From NCBI GenBank assembly GCA_017958895.1, contig JAGDBT010000089.1, positions 1 through 17,314 of the forward strand: a stretch of 17,314 bases of DNA, given 5' to 3'. Position numbers and translations under genes: made by a program. This stretch comes from Alphaproteobacteria bacterium. GTDB lineage: Bacteria; Pseudomonadota; Alphaproteobacteria; RF32; CAG-239. Shown here in pieces: positions 1 to 7,267 of the stretch (its first letter is position 1; the number at the start of each line of letters is the position of its first letter). The notes below the pieces were generated by a model. It worked only from the letters and a program-made list of their open reading frames with translations, searched no databases and was not told the DNA's origin.

Positions 1-54
1 ACGGAGCGTTGTGTAATTATGCAAAAAGCAGTTGCACAAAGCAAAAAAATTTAG
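1..54 (+). CDS. C-terminal end of an upstream gene, possibly PrmC (release factor glutamine methyltransferase); partial
   Basis: Frame 1 is open from the window edge to a TAG at 52-54 and encodes 17 residues ending in lysine-lysine-isoleucine. The fragment contains ERCVIM, which resembles the 'G-x-x-RCV' strand that ends PrmC proteins. In alphaproteobacteria prmC often lies directly upstream of the DUF4167 gene, as here. The identification rests on this short resemblance plus context, so it is weak. Other frames close sooner or show nothing recognisable. Confidence 0.35.
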   Translation, partial: TERCVIMQKAVAQSKKI

Positions 55-134
55 TATACAGTACCTGAGGCAGGTTTTGTCGCCTCTGAATTTGTTTTTA
101 ATTTTAATATTTTTTGTTTTTTGAATAGGTTTAA

Positions 135-698
135 ATGAAAAAAGTCAATAATAATAAATTCCGCGGTAACAATGTTTATTCGTTGAATTATAAATTTGAC
201 AGCGTCAGCAGTGCAGGCAAATTTAGCGGCACGGCGCTGGATTTGATAAAACGTTATAATGAATTGGCAAAAGAAGCGCAAAGCAACGGCGATTATGTGG
301 AAATGGAAGTTTTCCGCCAATATGCGGAGCATTATCGCAAAATCGTTACGGAAATAAACGAGCGCAAAAATCAGTATCGTGACAATCAGTCCGATAATCA
401 GGAAAATTATGCGGATAATACTTCTGAAACACAAGAAAACGGAACGGATAACGGTTTGGTTGAAACCGAGAGTGCCGCACCGGCTCCGGAAAATATTCAG
501 GAGACGGAAAACAATGAATCCGAAAATACGGCAGACAGCGGGGAGGCTAAAAAAACTTTGCACCGCCGCCGGGGATTTACGGTGATAGAAGTCAGTGAAA
601 AGGCTGAAGAAAAGAAGGAAAACGCGTCGGTTGAAAAAACACATCGCCGGGTTTTAAATCGTCGTACTTCGGCCAAAGCAGGGAACGCAGAAGCTTAA
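135..698 (+). CDS. DUF4167 domain protein
   Basis: 187 residues. The N-terminal third (about residues 1-75) matches the DUF4167 pattern: a basic, asparagine-rich start (KKVNNNKFRGNN), a phenylalanine-aspartate stretch, a GTA-x(n)-KRYNELAKEA helix, then GDYVEMEVFRQYAEHYRKIV. The middle (about 80-145) is low-complexity and acidic, rich in Asn, Gln, Glu and Thr. The C-terminal part is basic (KKTLHRRRGFTVIEV and a tail with HRRVLNRR). Family members are common in alphaproteobacteria and their function is not established; a nucleic-acid-binding role is often suspected from the basic ends. The start is the first ATG, with a weak AGG upstream. Its stop lies one base before the ATG of the HAD gene, so the two are probably co-transcribed and translationally coupled. 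Confidence 0.85.
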   Translation: MKKVNNNKFRGNNVYSLNYKFDSVSSAGKFSGTALDLIKRYNELAKEAQSNGDYVEMEVFRQYAEHYRKIVTEINERKNQYRDNQSDNQENYADNTSETQENGTDNGLVETESAAPAPENIQETENNESENTADSGEAKKTLHRRRGFTVIEVSEKAEEKKENASVEKTHRRVLNRRTSAKAGNAEA

Positions 699-699
699 A

Positions 700-1380
700 A
701 TGACCAAAAATCTGATAATTGATTGCGATGGTGTTTTGTATCCGTTGAGTGATATCACGGTGAATGATTTTGTATCGGCCATGAAGTCTGTTTATCGCGA
801 AGAATTGCATTTGAGCGGAGAAAAACAAACCGAGATTTCCGAAAAAACAATCAAAGAAGGTCATTTGGGGTTGTTTAATTATATTCGCGAAATCTGTTAT
901 GCCTGCGATTATGATTTTCATAAATTTTGCGCACAGATGTGTGAGCGGATAGATTATGAAAAAATTGCGCCGAACAAAAAAATGCTGAATACGCTGACGG
1001 CGTTGGCGGCAGACAATAGGGTTTTTATATGGACCAATAATTGTCGCGAGCATCTGGCAAAAGTTTATGACCGGCTTTTTGCACTGACAGAAGATGAATT
1101 GGCAAACAGAGGAATTAAATCGTTTGATATTTCTTCTATGGAGCATGAGGGTTATTTTTATCCGAAACAAAGCGAAGAGGGGTTCGGAATGTTTTTGCAT
1201 AAAATCTCCGCCCGACCGGAAGAATGTGTTTTATTTGATGATACCGAGCGCAACATTGATATTGCGCGAAAAAACGATGTAGAGGGAATTTTAATCAGTG
1301 AAAACAAAACCTTAATAAAAGCCGTTAAGCCTTACATTAAGTTGAATTTTGGCGCTCAGAATATTCATAAAATAGGTTAA
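700..1380 (+). CDS. HAD-superfamily hydrolase (putative pyrimidine 5'-nucleotidase-like)
   Basis: 226 residues, cytosolic. HAD motif I is LIIDCDGVLYP with D8 as expected nucleophile and D10 as acid/base. Motif II is the threonine in FIWTNN (T112). The motif III lysine is probably K156 in YFYPKQ. Motif IV is VLFDDTERN (D180, D181), which binds magnesium. The order and spacing fit subfamily IA HAD phosphatases of the 'putative hydrolase / pyrimidine 5'-nucleotidase' kind; the helical cap lies at about residues 15-95. The substrate cannot be read from the sequence. The ATG follows the DUF4167 stop by one base, implying one operon. The gene ends just before a bidirectional terminator shared with the convergent rplI operon. 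Confidence 0.85.
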   Translation: MTKNLIIDCDGVLYPLSDITVNDFVSAMKSVYREELHLSGEKQTEISEKTIKEGHLGLFNYIREICYACDYDFHKFCAQMCERIDYEKIAPNKKMLNTLTALAADNRVFIWTNNCREHLAKVYDRLFALTEDELANRGIKSFDISSMEHEGYFYPKQSEEGFGMFLHKISARPEECVLFDDTERNIDIARKNDVEGILISENKTLIKAVKPYIKLNFGAQNIHKIG

Positions 1381-1410
1381 GATAATAAAATATCTTGTTG
1401 AAAATAAAGA

Positions 1411-1440
1411 AAAACCCCACCAGACTGGCGGGGTTTCCTT
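1411..1440. terminator. Bidirectional intrinsic terminator between the HAD gene and rplI
   Basis: The arms AAACCCC (1412-1418) and GGGGTTT (1430-1436) pair, followed inward by an A/C mismatch and CCA/TGG, with a three-base loop. Read on the minus strand it is followed by a run of five T and then CTTTATTTT, a strong terminator for rpsF-rpsR-rplI. On the plus strand the tail TTTCCTT is weaker. It lies between two convergent genes. Confidence 0.85.
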
Positions 1441-1453
1441 AAATTCGGAAAAA

Positions 1454-1939
1454 TTATTCCTGGCTGTAAGCCTTAGCCTGCTTTTTGGCATCTTCAGCAC
1501 TTCTGGCCACATTAACCAGAATGGTCTGAGTAACTTCCGGATGCAGGTTCAATTTAATTTGGTAAATACCCAAGTCTTTAATAGGTTTTTCCAAATAAAC
1601 GTAACGGCGAGCAACATCAAAGCCGGCATCTTTGATGGCGGCGGCGATGTCACGAATGGTTACGGAACCATACAACTGACCGGTTTCGGCAGCCTGACGA
1701 ATCAATACGGCATTGAAACCATTCAAAGATTCGGCCAACTTGGAAGCCGTTTCAAACAATTCTTTGTTATGAGCTTCCAAAGCGGCTTTTTGAGCCTCAA
1801 AATAAGCCATGTTAGCTTCAGTAGCGCGTAAAGCCTTCTTTTGCGGCAACAAATAGTTGCGGGCATATCCGGTTTTAACGGTTACTTTATCGCCCATTTT
1901 GCCCAATTTTTCTATGTGTTCAAGTAAAATAACTTCCAT
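1454..1939 (-). CDS. rplI: 50S ribosomal protein bL9
   Basis: 161 residues. The N-terminal globular domain is canonical: MEVILLEHIEKLGKMGDKV, then the GYARNYLLPQKKA segment that binds 23S rRNA near L1. A long alpha-helical linker follows (about 40-75), then the C-terminal domain with GSVTIRDIAAAIK and the closing LHPEVTQTILVNV. Length is normal for the family, with a short charged tail. It is the last gene of rpsF-rpsR-rplI. Its Shine-Dalgarno (GGAGGG) overlaps the rpsR stop codon, so translation is probably coupled to rpsR. The terminator at 1411-1440 follows. Confidence 0.97.
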   Translation of the reverse strand: MEVILLEHIEKLGKMGDKVTVKTGYARNYLLPQKKALRATEANMAYFEAQKAALEAHNKELFETASKLAESLNGFNAVLIRQAAETGQLYGSVTIRDIAAAIKDAGFDVARRYVYLEKPIKDLGIYQIKLNLHPEVTQTILVNVARSAEDAKKQAKAYSQE

Positions 1940-1948
1940 AATACCCTC

Positions 1949-2173
1949 CTACATACCGACATAAGGCAACAAAGCAATATAGCGAGCGCGTTTGATGGCG
2001 CGAGCCAATTCTCTTTGCTTTTTGGCTGAAACCGAAGTAATACGAGAAGGAATAATCTTGCCTTTCTCTGAAATATAGCGAGAAAGCAATTTAACATCCT
2101 TATAGTCAATTCTCAGAGCATTTTCGCCTGAAAACGGACAAGATTTTCTTTTGAAAAAAGTTTGTTTTGCCAT
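1949..2173 (-). CDS. rpsR: 30S ribosomal protein bS18
   Basis: 74 residues. It has the CPFSGENALRIDYKDVKLLSRYI segment and the ITSVSAKKQRELARAIKRARYIALLPY segment that identify bS18. The protein pairs with bS6 on the platform of the small subunit, contacting 16S rRNA helices 22-23. It is the middle gene of the rpsF-rpsR-rplI operon, with an AGGAG upstream of its ATG and only 12 bases separating it from rpsF. Confidence 0.97.
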   Translation of the reverse strand: MAKQTFFKRKSCPFSGENALRIDYKDVKLLSRYISEKGKIIPSRITSVSAKKQRELARAIKRARYIALLPYVGM

Positions 2174-2185
2174 GATATTAACTCC

Positions 2186-2527
2186 TTAAGCTTCTTCAAC
2201 CGCAGCCATATCTTCATCATTGGCGGCTGTCTCGTTGTTGAACTCTTCAACCTTAACCGTCATGTAACGAATAACATCTTCGTTCAAGCGAATACGTCTT
2301 TCATATTCGGTAATAGCGGAGGCCGGAGCCACAATGTTTAACAAAACATAATAACCTTTACGGTTTTTCTTGATACGATAAGCGAGATTTTTCAAACCCC
2401 AGTTATCAACTTTAACAACCTCACCGCCTTCAGCTTTGATAACTTCGCTCAATTCAGAAACGAGGTTATTTACTTGAGAGGCACCGAGATCTTGACGTGC
2501 AATCAGCACGCTTTCATAATTTGCCAT
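2186..2527 (-). CDS. rpsF: 30S ribosomal protein bS6
   Basis: 113 residues. The start MANYESVLIARQDL, the central WGLKNLAYRIKKNRKGYYVLLNI and the strand YERRIRLNEDVIRYMTVKV are diagnostic for bS6. A short acidic tail (NDEDMAAVEEA) is typical. The protein forms a heterodimer with bS18 in the 30S platform. It is the first gene of the operon. An AAGGAG lies 10 bases upstream of the ATG, and beyond it is a leader of about 110 bases with a hairpin and a good promoter. Confidence 0.97.
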   Translation of the reverse strand: MANYESVLIARQDLGASQVNNLVSELSEVIKAEGGEVVKVDNWGLKNLAYRIKKNRKGYYVLLNIVAPASAITEYERRIRLNEDVIRYMTVKVEEFNNETAANDEDMAAVEEA

Positions 2528-2561
2528 ATTAAAATATCTCCTTATGGATTACTCAACAAAT

Positions 2562-2596
2562 GGCCGCCAACAGCGTAAAATACGCAATTTTCGGCC
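2562..2596 (-). promoter_or_regulatory. Hairpin in the rpsF leader, candidate S6:S18 autoregulatory element
   Basis: In the minus-strand mRNA, GGCCG (2596-2592) can pair with CGGCC (2566-2562). An inner stem GCGTA/TACGC (2585-2581 with 2577-2573) closes a three-base loop. Between the two stems lies an asymmetric internal loop. It sits about 20 bases upstream of the rpsF Shine-Dalgarno. In many bacteria the S6:S18 dimer binds a leader structure that mimics its 16S rRNA site and represses the operon. Position and shape fit that idea, but I cannot confirm the conserved loop bases. Confidence 0.4.
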
Positions 2597-2643
2597 GGTT
2601 AATGTATAGCCGAACTTCTGTGAGCCCGGCAAGGGACAAGAGC

Positions 2644-2672
2644 ACTATACATAAAATGGTTTGATTTGCAAG
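2644..2672 (-). promoter_or_regulatory. Promoter of the rpsF-rpsR-rplI operon
   Basis: On the minus strand, a -35 CTTGCA (2672-2667) is separated by 17 bases from a -10 TATAGT (2649-2644). Transcription would begin near 2637 and give a leader of about 110 bases. CTTG-type -35 boxes are common for the alphaproteobacterial housekeeping sigma factor. Confidence 0.65.
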
Positions 2673-2772
2673 AGTTTTTTTTAAGAATTTGCCGAATAAG
2701 TGCTGATTATAAAGATTATTTTAATATTTTTGTTTTATTCTTGCGGCAAAGTAACAGGTTTGAAGGTGTCAT

Positions 2773-3390
2773 ATGAAAAGATTTTATATGCTGTTTTTGG
2801 CGTTTACAGTCATCGGATTGTGCAGTTGTATTGAAATTGCCGATTTAAGTGATGAGCAAAAAGCGCTTATTGCGATGTATACTCCGCAATGTCATCAGGA
2901 AACAATTATCGCCGTCGAAGACGATGAGGGAGAGTTCTTTGTTCCCGGTTGTGTAGATTATGAAATGTCTGATGAATTGCAGGAACTTATGGAAGTAAAA
3001 ATGCCGGAAATAAAGGCAGCAGAACCGCAAGAGCCTAAAAAGAGAAAGGCAGTGGTCAGCAACGAAAATAAACGCGTTGTCCGCGAAGTTGTAAAAACCG
3101 CCAAGAAACCGATTTATAAAATTAAACCTGAGGAAGTGGAGGGAGAATATCCGACCGTTGAGGTAAATAAATACATAAATCAGGTTATTTTGGAAAACCT
3201 GAATACCCATGTATTGGCCTATTGTCGCGGCACGGAAGAAGAAATAGAGATTTGTGTTTCGCGTTTGGAGAATTCCTGCTATGTCAGATTGCCGGAAATT
3301 CCTAAATTTGCGGCACAATACGATTATTTGAAAAACGGAACTTATCCGACACGCCGTTGGCGGAACGGTGAATATTTTCCGAGGTGGTAA
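2773..3390 (+). CDS. Putative lipoprotein, function unknown
   Basis: 205 residues. It starts with MKRFYMLFLAFTVIGLCSC: a basic tip, a hydrophobic core and LCS before a cysteine at residue 19, a plausible lipobox for signal peptidase II. The mature part has an acidic N-terminal region containing further cysteines, a lysine-rich proline-containing linker (about 78-120), and a C-terminal region with four cysteines in the stretch around CRGTEEEIEICVSRLENSCYV. A periplasmic, possibly disulfide-bonded protein tethered to a membrane is the best inference. I do not recognise the family. The gene is divergent from rpsF and ends three bases before comM, so it is likely co-transcribed with comM. An AGG lies ahead of the ATG. 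The lipid attachment is the least certain part. Confidence 0.7.
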   Translation: MKRFYMLFLAFTVIGLCSCIEIADLSDEQKALIAMYTPQCHQETIIAVEDDEGEFFVPGCVDYEMSDELQELMEVKMPEIKAAEPQEPKKRKAVVSNENKRVVREVVKTAKKPIYKIKPEEVEGEYPTVEVNKYINQVILENLNTHVLAYCRGTEEEIEICVSRLENSCYVRLPEIPKFAAQYDYLKNGTYPTRRWRNGEYFPRW

Positions 3391-3393
3391 CAA

Positions 3394-4917
3394 ATGTTGG
3401 CACACGTTAACACCATAGCTTTTAACGGATTGAATACGCTGGATGTAGATTTGCAACTGCAAATTTCTTCCGGCCTTCCGGCTTTTAATATTGTCGGACT
3501 TCCGGATAAAACGGTGGCGGAGAGCAAAGAACGTGTGCGAGCGGCTTTTAATACGATGGGGCTTGAACTTCCGGCGAAAAGAATTACCGTAAATTTGGCA
3601 CCGGCCGATTTGCTTAAAGAAGGTTCGCATTTTGATTTGCCGATAGCATTGGCCTTGTTGGCCGGAATAGGGGTAATTTCGGCAGAAGATATTAACCAAT
3701 ATATTGCCATCGGCGAGTTGGGTCTTGATGGTGGAATTATGCCGGTTAACGGAGTTCTGCCGGTTGCTATACATGCCAACCGTAACAACAAAGGATTGAT
3801 TTGTCCTGAAAGCCAAGGCAGTGAAGCGGTTTGGTCCGGGTTAAAGGATATTATTGCCGCACCTGATTTGCTGTCGCTGATTAATCATTTCAAGGGTGTT
3901 CAACAACTGCCGATGCCGATAGCCAAGAAAAAGAAAACTCAAATATCCGATTTGGATATGTCTGATGTTAAAGGGCAAGAAACGGCAAAAAGAGCTTTGG
4001 AAATTGCGGCCGCGGGAGCGCACAATTTGTTGATGGTCGGAACGCCGGGTGCCGGAAAATCCATGCTCGCCTCAAGATTAGTAACGATTTTGCCGCCTTT
4101 AAGCACTCAGGAAGCTTTGGAAACCTGTATGATTCATTCAATTGCCGGCGAACTCAAAGACGGCGAAATAAGTTTTGAGCGCCCGTATCGCGATCCGCAT
4201 CACAGTGCTTCTACTCCGGCTTTGGTCGGGGGTGGCAGAAAAGGTGTGCCGGGAGAAATATCTTTGGCGCATAACGGGGTTTTGTTTTTAGATGAATTGC
4301 CGGAATTCAATCGTTCGACGTTGGATGCTTTGCGTCAACCTTTGGAAACCGGATATGTTTCAATTTCACGCGTTCATTGTCATACACAATATCCTGCCAA
4401 TTTTCAATTGGTAGCAGCGATGAACCCGTGCAGATGCGGTTATTTGGGTATGGACGGGCAAGAGTGTTCACGTGCACCCAAATGCGCGGAAGAGTATCAA
4501 TCTAAAATTTCCGGTCCGCTGATGGATAGGTTTGATATTCATATTCAAGTACCTCCGGTAAGTCCGTGGGATATGTCGGAAGTTAAAAAAGGCGAAAGTT
4601 CTGAAACAATTCGTCAACGTGTGGTTGCAGCACGTGAAATTCAGCAACAAAGATTCAAGTCTATGGGATATCCGCAATTTCATACCAATTCTCAGCTTAA
4701 AGGCGATGTTTTGGAGGAGGTAACCAAACTTGATGATGAAACCAAAAAATTGCTGATAAGTTTTGCCGATAAAATGAAAATGTCGGCCAGGGCCTATCAT
4801 CGTACACTAAAGTTAGCAAGAACAATTGCGGACTTGCAAAATGAAAAAAATGTGTCTAAAGTACACATTGCGGAGGCATTGTCATACAGATATGTTATGC
4901 CGTCCAAACAGGTATAG
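3394..4917 (+). CDS. comM: YifB/ComM family Mg-chelatase-like AAA+ ATPase
   Basis: 507 residues, the normal family length. The N-terminal ChlI-like domain begins MLAHVNTIAFNGLNTLDVDL and contains the hallmark GLPAFNIVGLPDKTVAESKERVRAA and ITVNLAPADLLKEGSHFDLPIAL. The AAA+ core has Walker A GTPGAGKS (216-223) and Walker B VLFLDE (296-301). An MNPC-x-CG stretch with paired cysteines (C346, C348, C358, C364) follows, then SGPLMDRFDIHI with the arginine-finger region. The C-terminal ChlI_C domain ends ARAYHRTLKLARTIADL. Family knowledge: ComM is a hexameric helicase that promotes branch migration during natural transformation, but homologs are also found in bacteria not known to be competent. Its AGGTGG ribosome site overlaps the end of the lipoprotein gene. 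Prepilin genes lie 2.4 kb downstream, so a DNA-uptake link is possible but unproven. Confidence 0.93.
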   Translation: MLAHVNTIAFNGLNTLDVDLQLQISSGLPAFNIVGLPDKTVAESKERVRAAFNTMGLELPAKRITVNLAPADLLKEGSHFDLPIALALLAGIGVISAEDINQYIAIGELGLDGGIMPVNGVLPVAIHANRNNKGLICPESQGSEAVWSGLKDIIAAPDLLSLINHFKGVQQLPMPIAKKKKTQISDLDMSDVKGQETAKRALEIAAAGAHNLLMVGTPGAGKSMLASRLVTILPPLSTQEALETCMIHSIAGELKDGEISFERPYRDPHHSASTPALVGGGRKGVPGEISLAHNGVLFLDELPEFNRSTLDALRQPLETGYVSISRVHCHTQYPANFQLVAAMNPCRCGYLGMDGQECSRAPKCAEEYQSKISGPLMDRFDIHIQVPPVSPWDMSEVKKGESSETIRQRVVAAREIQQQRFKSMGYPQFHTNSQLKGDVLEEVTKLDDETKKLLISFADKMKMSARAYHRTLKLARTIADLQNEKNVSKVHIAEALSYRYVMPSKQV

Positions 4918-4927
4918 GAGAAAATAT

Positions 4928-7213
4928 ATGATTAAGAACAAAAAAGCAGTGTTATATACATTAACTGTGGCATTGGGGGTAAGTACTGCCGCCGCAGGCA
5001 TAGCCTTGGCCGAATATGATTACGGCAAGTTCTACGGCTATGAAGAATTATCTGAGCCTCAGCCTTTGATTGGTCAAGTTCCGGTTTATGTGGAAGAACC
5101 GCAAGGGATTGTAGCAGGTGAGGAGATTTATGAAGAAGTACCTGTTGCTTCTGCTCCGGTATATAATCCGAAGGACGGAAGTTTGTTCCCGGGCGGCGAT
5201 TGCCCTAGCTGTCATCCGAAAGATAAAGACGGAAGTTTGTTTCCGGGCGGCGATTGCAAACGTTGTTCCAAACAGAACAAAGCTGTTCCGGGTCCGTGCA
5301 ATGTATGCGAAGAACGTCGCATAGAGCAGGTGGAGTTACGTAACTATATTCCTTATACTCCGGCTCTGACGGAAGCAATGTACAGAGAATGTTGCCAGAT
5401 GGCACCGATTTCTTTGGAATATGTTGATTTCCGTATCAAAAATAACGGCGCCGACGGTCCTTATCATTCTAAACTCGGTAATTATCGTTTCCGTATTTTC
5501 GGTTGCCGTCGTTTCAGCAAAGAAGCGCATTTGAACAGCGGTCAGATTATGGAGAAAAATTTGAATTTCCGCGGCGTATTTGAAGAAACAGTGGGTGATT
5601 GCTATAAAATTATTCCTATGCCTAAAGATTTGTGTTTGCAAACCACTCCTGTTGATCTTCCGGAATATGTTTTGACGGCGGAAATTTCGGATTATTTCAT
5701 GAATGTTTGTGATGAGTATGATTGGAAGGATGCCGAAAAGAAGGAAAGCCGCAAGGGTTCTTCCGAAATTACCATAACCTGGCGTTTGATGGATTTGACC
5801 AAGACGAAGGTTTTCTGGAAAGGCGAAACGACCGGTTACGGCGAACTTTATGAGGGTGAGAAAAACGGCGAAGAAAAGCTTATTGAACGTGCTTTTGCCG
5901 ATGCCACAAGTAATTTGCGCAGTGCAACAGGTTTTGAAGACCAGTTGATGATAAGAGTTAACCCGTTAGAGTTGGCTACGCAACGTAATGCTTTGATTGA
6001 AGAGGAAAGAGCCTTAAATCCGTTAAAATGCGGTTACAGAAAGCAATATGAATGCGAAAAGAACTGCCAAATCAGTCGTCCGGGTGTGGATTTGAATCAG
6101 TGCAATACCAACTGTAATTGCAACTGTAATTGTAATTGCGGTTGTAACGGCGGTTGCGGCTGCAACTGCAACAGCTGTGAACAAGGTGGTGTTGTTAGCG
6201 AAGGTTGTTGCTCGGGAGGTTGTTGCAACACCTGCGAACAGGGCGGGGTTAGCGGCGAAGGTTGTTGCTCCGGAGGTTGTTGTAACCAAACCATAGAAAC
6301 TTCGGGTGGTGTATATGTTGAGAATGCGCCTTGTCCGGAAAGTTGTCCTCAGGTAGAGGTCGGCGAAACTGTGGTTGTTGATGAAGTTATAAACGACTGC
6401 ATTGATGAAAACGGTGAATTGATAAAAGACGGATCCTGCCAAGTTGTTGATGATACCTGGGTTGATACGGGAGATGTTAACTCTCTGGACGGTTTGTGCA
6501 TTGTAGATGCCAATCCGTGTCAGGCTTTAACCCCTGAAACTGTGTATCGTATGCGTTCTTCGGTTGTTGAAGTCAACAGTCCGAACGGTCGTAAAGGTGC
6601 AGGTTTGCTGATATCTGATCGCTATATTTTAACCTCGGGTGATTTGATTGATGCGCAAAATAACAGCTATCTTGTAAAGACGATTCGCAATGTTGATTTA
6701 CAAGCTCGAGCTATCAGAGTTAATCCGAGCAAAAATACGGCATTGTTAATGCTTGATAAGAGCACGGAATATACGCCTTTGGCCTTAAACCTGAGCTTGC
6801 CGGAAGTTGGCAAAAACGGTTTCTTAACCTTGGGTGTGTTGGATGTTAAGAACTTTAAGTCGGGACAGGATTATCTGGAAAACAGTGCTCGCATAGAAGG
6901 TTATCGTTACAGCGAAGAAAAAGGTGCGGAAATTATTGCTAATACCTTTGTTCAAAATGTTACGGTAGGCGGTGCTCTGTTCTATAAGAACTGCACGGTA
7001 AGCGGTATGGCTCAATCAGGTGTCAGAACCAATGAAGGCCTTGATTCCTTTATTCCTACGGAAACAGCCTTGCGCAGTTTGGGTATAAGTATTTGCGGCC
7101 ATGAATATGTTGAAGAAAGTCCGTGGCAGCAAACAGTTTACAAGCCTGTAACCGAACAAATTAAGGTTGTTCAAGAAGCTCCTAAGGTTCCTGAACCGAA
7201 AGAAGTAAAATAA
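4928..7213 (+). CDS. Large secreted cysteine-rich protein with degenerate trypsin-like C-terminal domain
   Basis: The start chosen is the ATG at 4928 (761 residues): it has GGAG seven bases upstream, follows the comM stop by 10 bases, and begins a clear signal peptide (MIKNKKAVLYTLTVALGVST, cleavage likely near ALAEYD). The same frame stays open upstream inside comM, but that part overlaps comM. Regions in order: two copies of DGSLFPGGDC (about 83-110); a cysteine-containing region of about 150-385 with YVLTAEISDYF and EITITWRLMDLTKTKVFWKG, resembling lipoprotein or CsgG-like periplasmic folds; an Asn-Cys dipeptide run from about 395; two 19-residue repeats rich in CCSGGCC (417-454); and from about 536 a trypsin/DegP-like domain (GAGLLISDRYILTSGDLID, NTALLML, VGGALF). 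The catalytic His, Asp and Ser positions appear to be D572, N603 and V680, so it is probably not an active protease. It is likely in an operon with comM and followed by a terminator. Confidence 0.85.
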   Translation: MIKNKKAVLYTLTVALGVSTAAAGIALAEYDYGKFYGYEELSEPQPLIGQVPVYVEEPQGIVAGEEIYEEVPVASAPVYNPKDGSLFPGGDCPSCHPKDKDGSLFPGGDCKRCSKQNKAVPGPCNVCEERRIEQVELRNYIPYTPALTEAMYRECCQMAPISLEYVDFRIKNNGADGPYHSKLGNYRFRIFGCRRFSKEAHLNSGQIMEKNLNFRGVFEETVGDCYKIIPMPKDLCLQTTPVDLPEYVLTAEISDYFMNVCDEYDWKDAEKKESRKGSSEITITWRLMDLTKTKVFWKGETTGYGELYEGEKNGEEKLIERAFADATSNLRSATGFEDQLMIRVNPLELATQRNALIEEERALNPLKCGYRKQYECEKNCQISRPGVDLNQCNTNCNCNCNCNCGCNGGCGCNCNSCEQGGVVSEGCCSGGCCNTCEQGGVSGEGCCSGGCCNQTIETSGGVYVENAPCPESCPQVEVGETVVVDEVINDCIDENGELIKDGSCQVVDDTWVDTGDVNSLDGLCIVDANPCQALTPETVYRMRSSVVEVNSPNGRKGAGLLISDRYILTSGDLIDAQNNSYLVKTIRNVDLQARAIRVNPSKNTALLMLDKSTEYTPLALNLSLPEVGKNGFLTLGVLDVKNFKSGQDYLENSARIEGYRYSEEKGAEIIANTFVQNVTVGGALFYKNCTVSGMAQSGVRTNEGLDSFIPTETALRSLGISICGHEYVEESPWQQTVYKPVTEQIKVVQEAPKVPEPKEVK
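5174..5257 (+). repeat. Two near-identical 30-base coding repeats (DGSLFPGGDC)
   Basis: Copies at 5174-5203 and 5228-5257 differ at one base (a silent change) and are offset by 54 bases, keeping frame. Each encodes DGSLFPGGDC just after the signal peptide region of the cysteine-rich exported protein. Near-identity at the nucleotide level suggests recent duplication. Confidence 0.85.
6110..6289 (+). repeat. Asn-Cys dipeptide run and two 57-base cysteine-rich repeats
   Basis: From 6110 alternating AAC/AAT and TGT/TGC codons encode about five Asn-Cys pairs, followed by Gly/Cys-rich residues. Then two in-frame 57-base units (6176-6232 and 6233-6289) encode CEQGG-(4-5 residues)-GCCSGGCC units. 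Together they place over twenty cysteines in about 60 residues, in an exported protein. This could be a metal-binding or heavily disulfide-linked segment. Tandem short units of this kind can change copy number by slippage. Confidence 0.85.
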
Positions 7214-7217
7214 GAAA

Positions 7218-7241
7218 ACAGCCCCCTCGCGGGGCTTTTTT
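7218..7241 (+). terminator. Intrinsic terminator after the cysteine-rich protein gene
   Basis: AGCCCC (7220-7225) pairs with GGGGCT (7231-7236) across a five-base loop and is followed by six T (7236-7241). It stands only five bases after the stop codon. The Shine-Dalgarno of the next gene begins about 10 bases later, leaving no room for a full promoter between. Confidence 0.88.
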
Positions 7242-7267
7242 CGCAATACAGAAGAGGAGAATTATTT

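Noticed and set aside
70..120. Terminator at the end of the upstream gene (GAGGC...GCCTC followed by T-rich DNA)
   Set aside because: Only a five-bp stem with a ten-base loop; too weak to call, though the following DNA is T-rich.
51..644. 197-codon minus-strand frame opposite the DUF4167 gene
   Set aside because: Phe/Ile-rich composition is the antisense of Lys/Asn/Glu-rich coding; the plus-strand gene matches a known family.
2845..3816. 323-codon minus-strand open frame across the lipoprotein gene and comM
   Set aside because: It overlaps the well-supported comM N-terminus and has no family features; a shadow of the real genes.
6023..6442. Minus-strand open frame opposite the Cys-rich repeats, rich in Thr and Ala
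   Set aside because: It is the mirror of the repetitive Cys/Gly codons on the plus strand; no ribosome site or recognisable domain, and it overlaps a clear gene.
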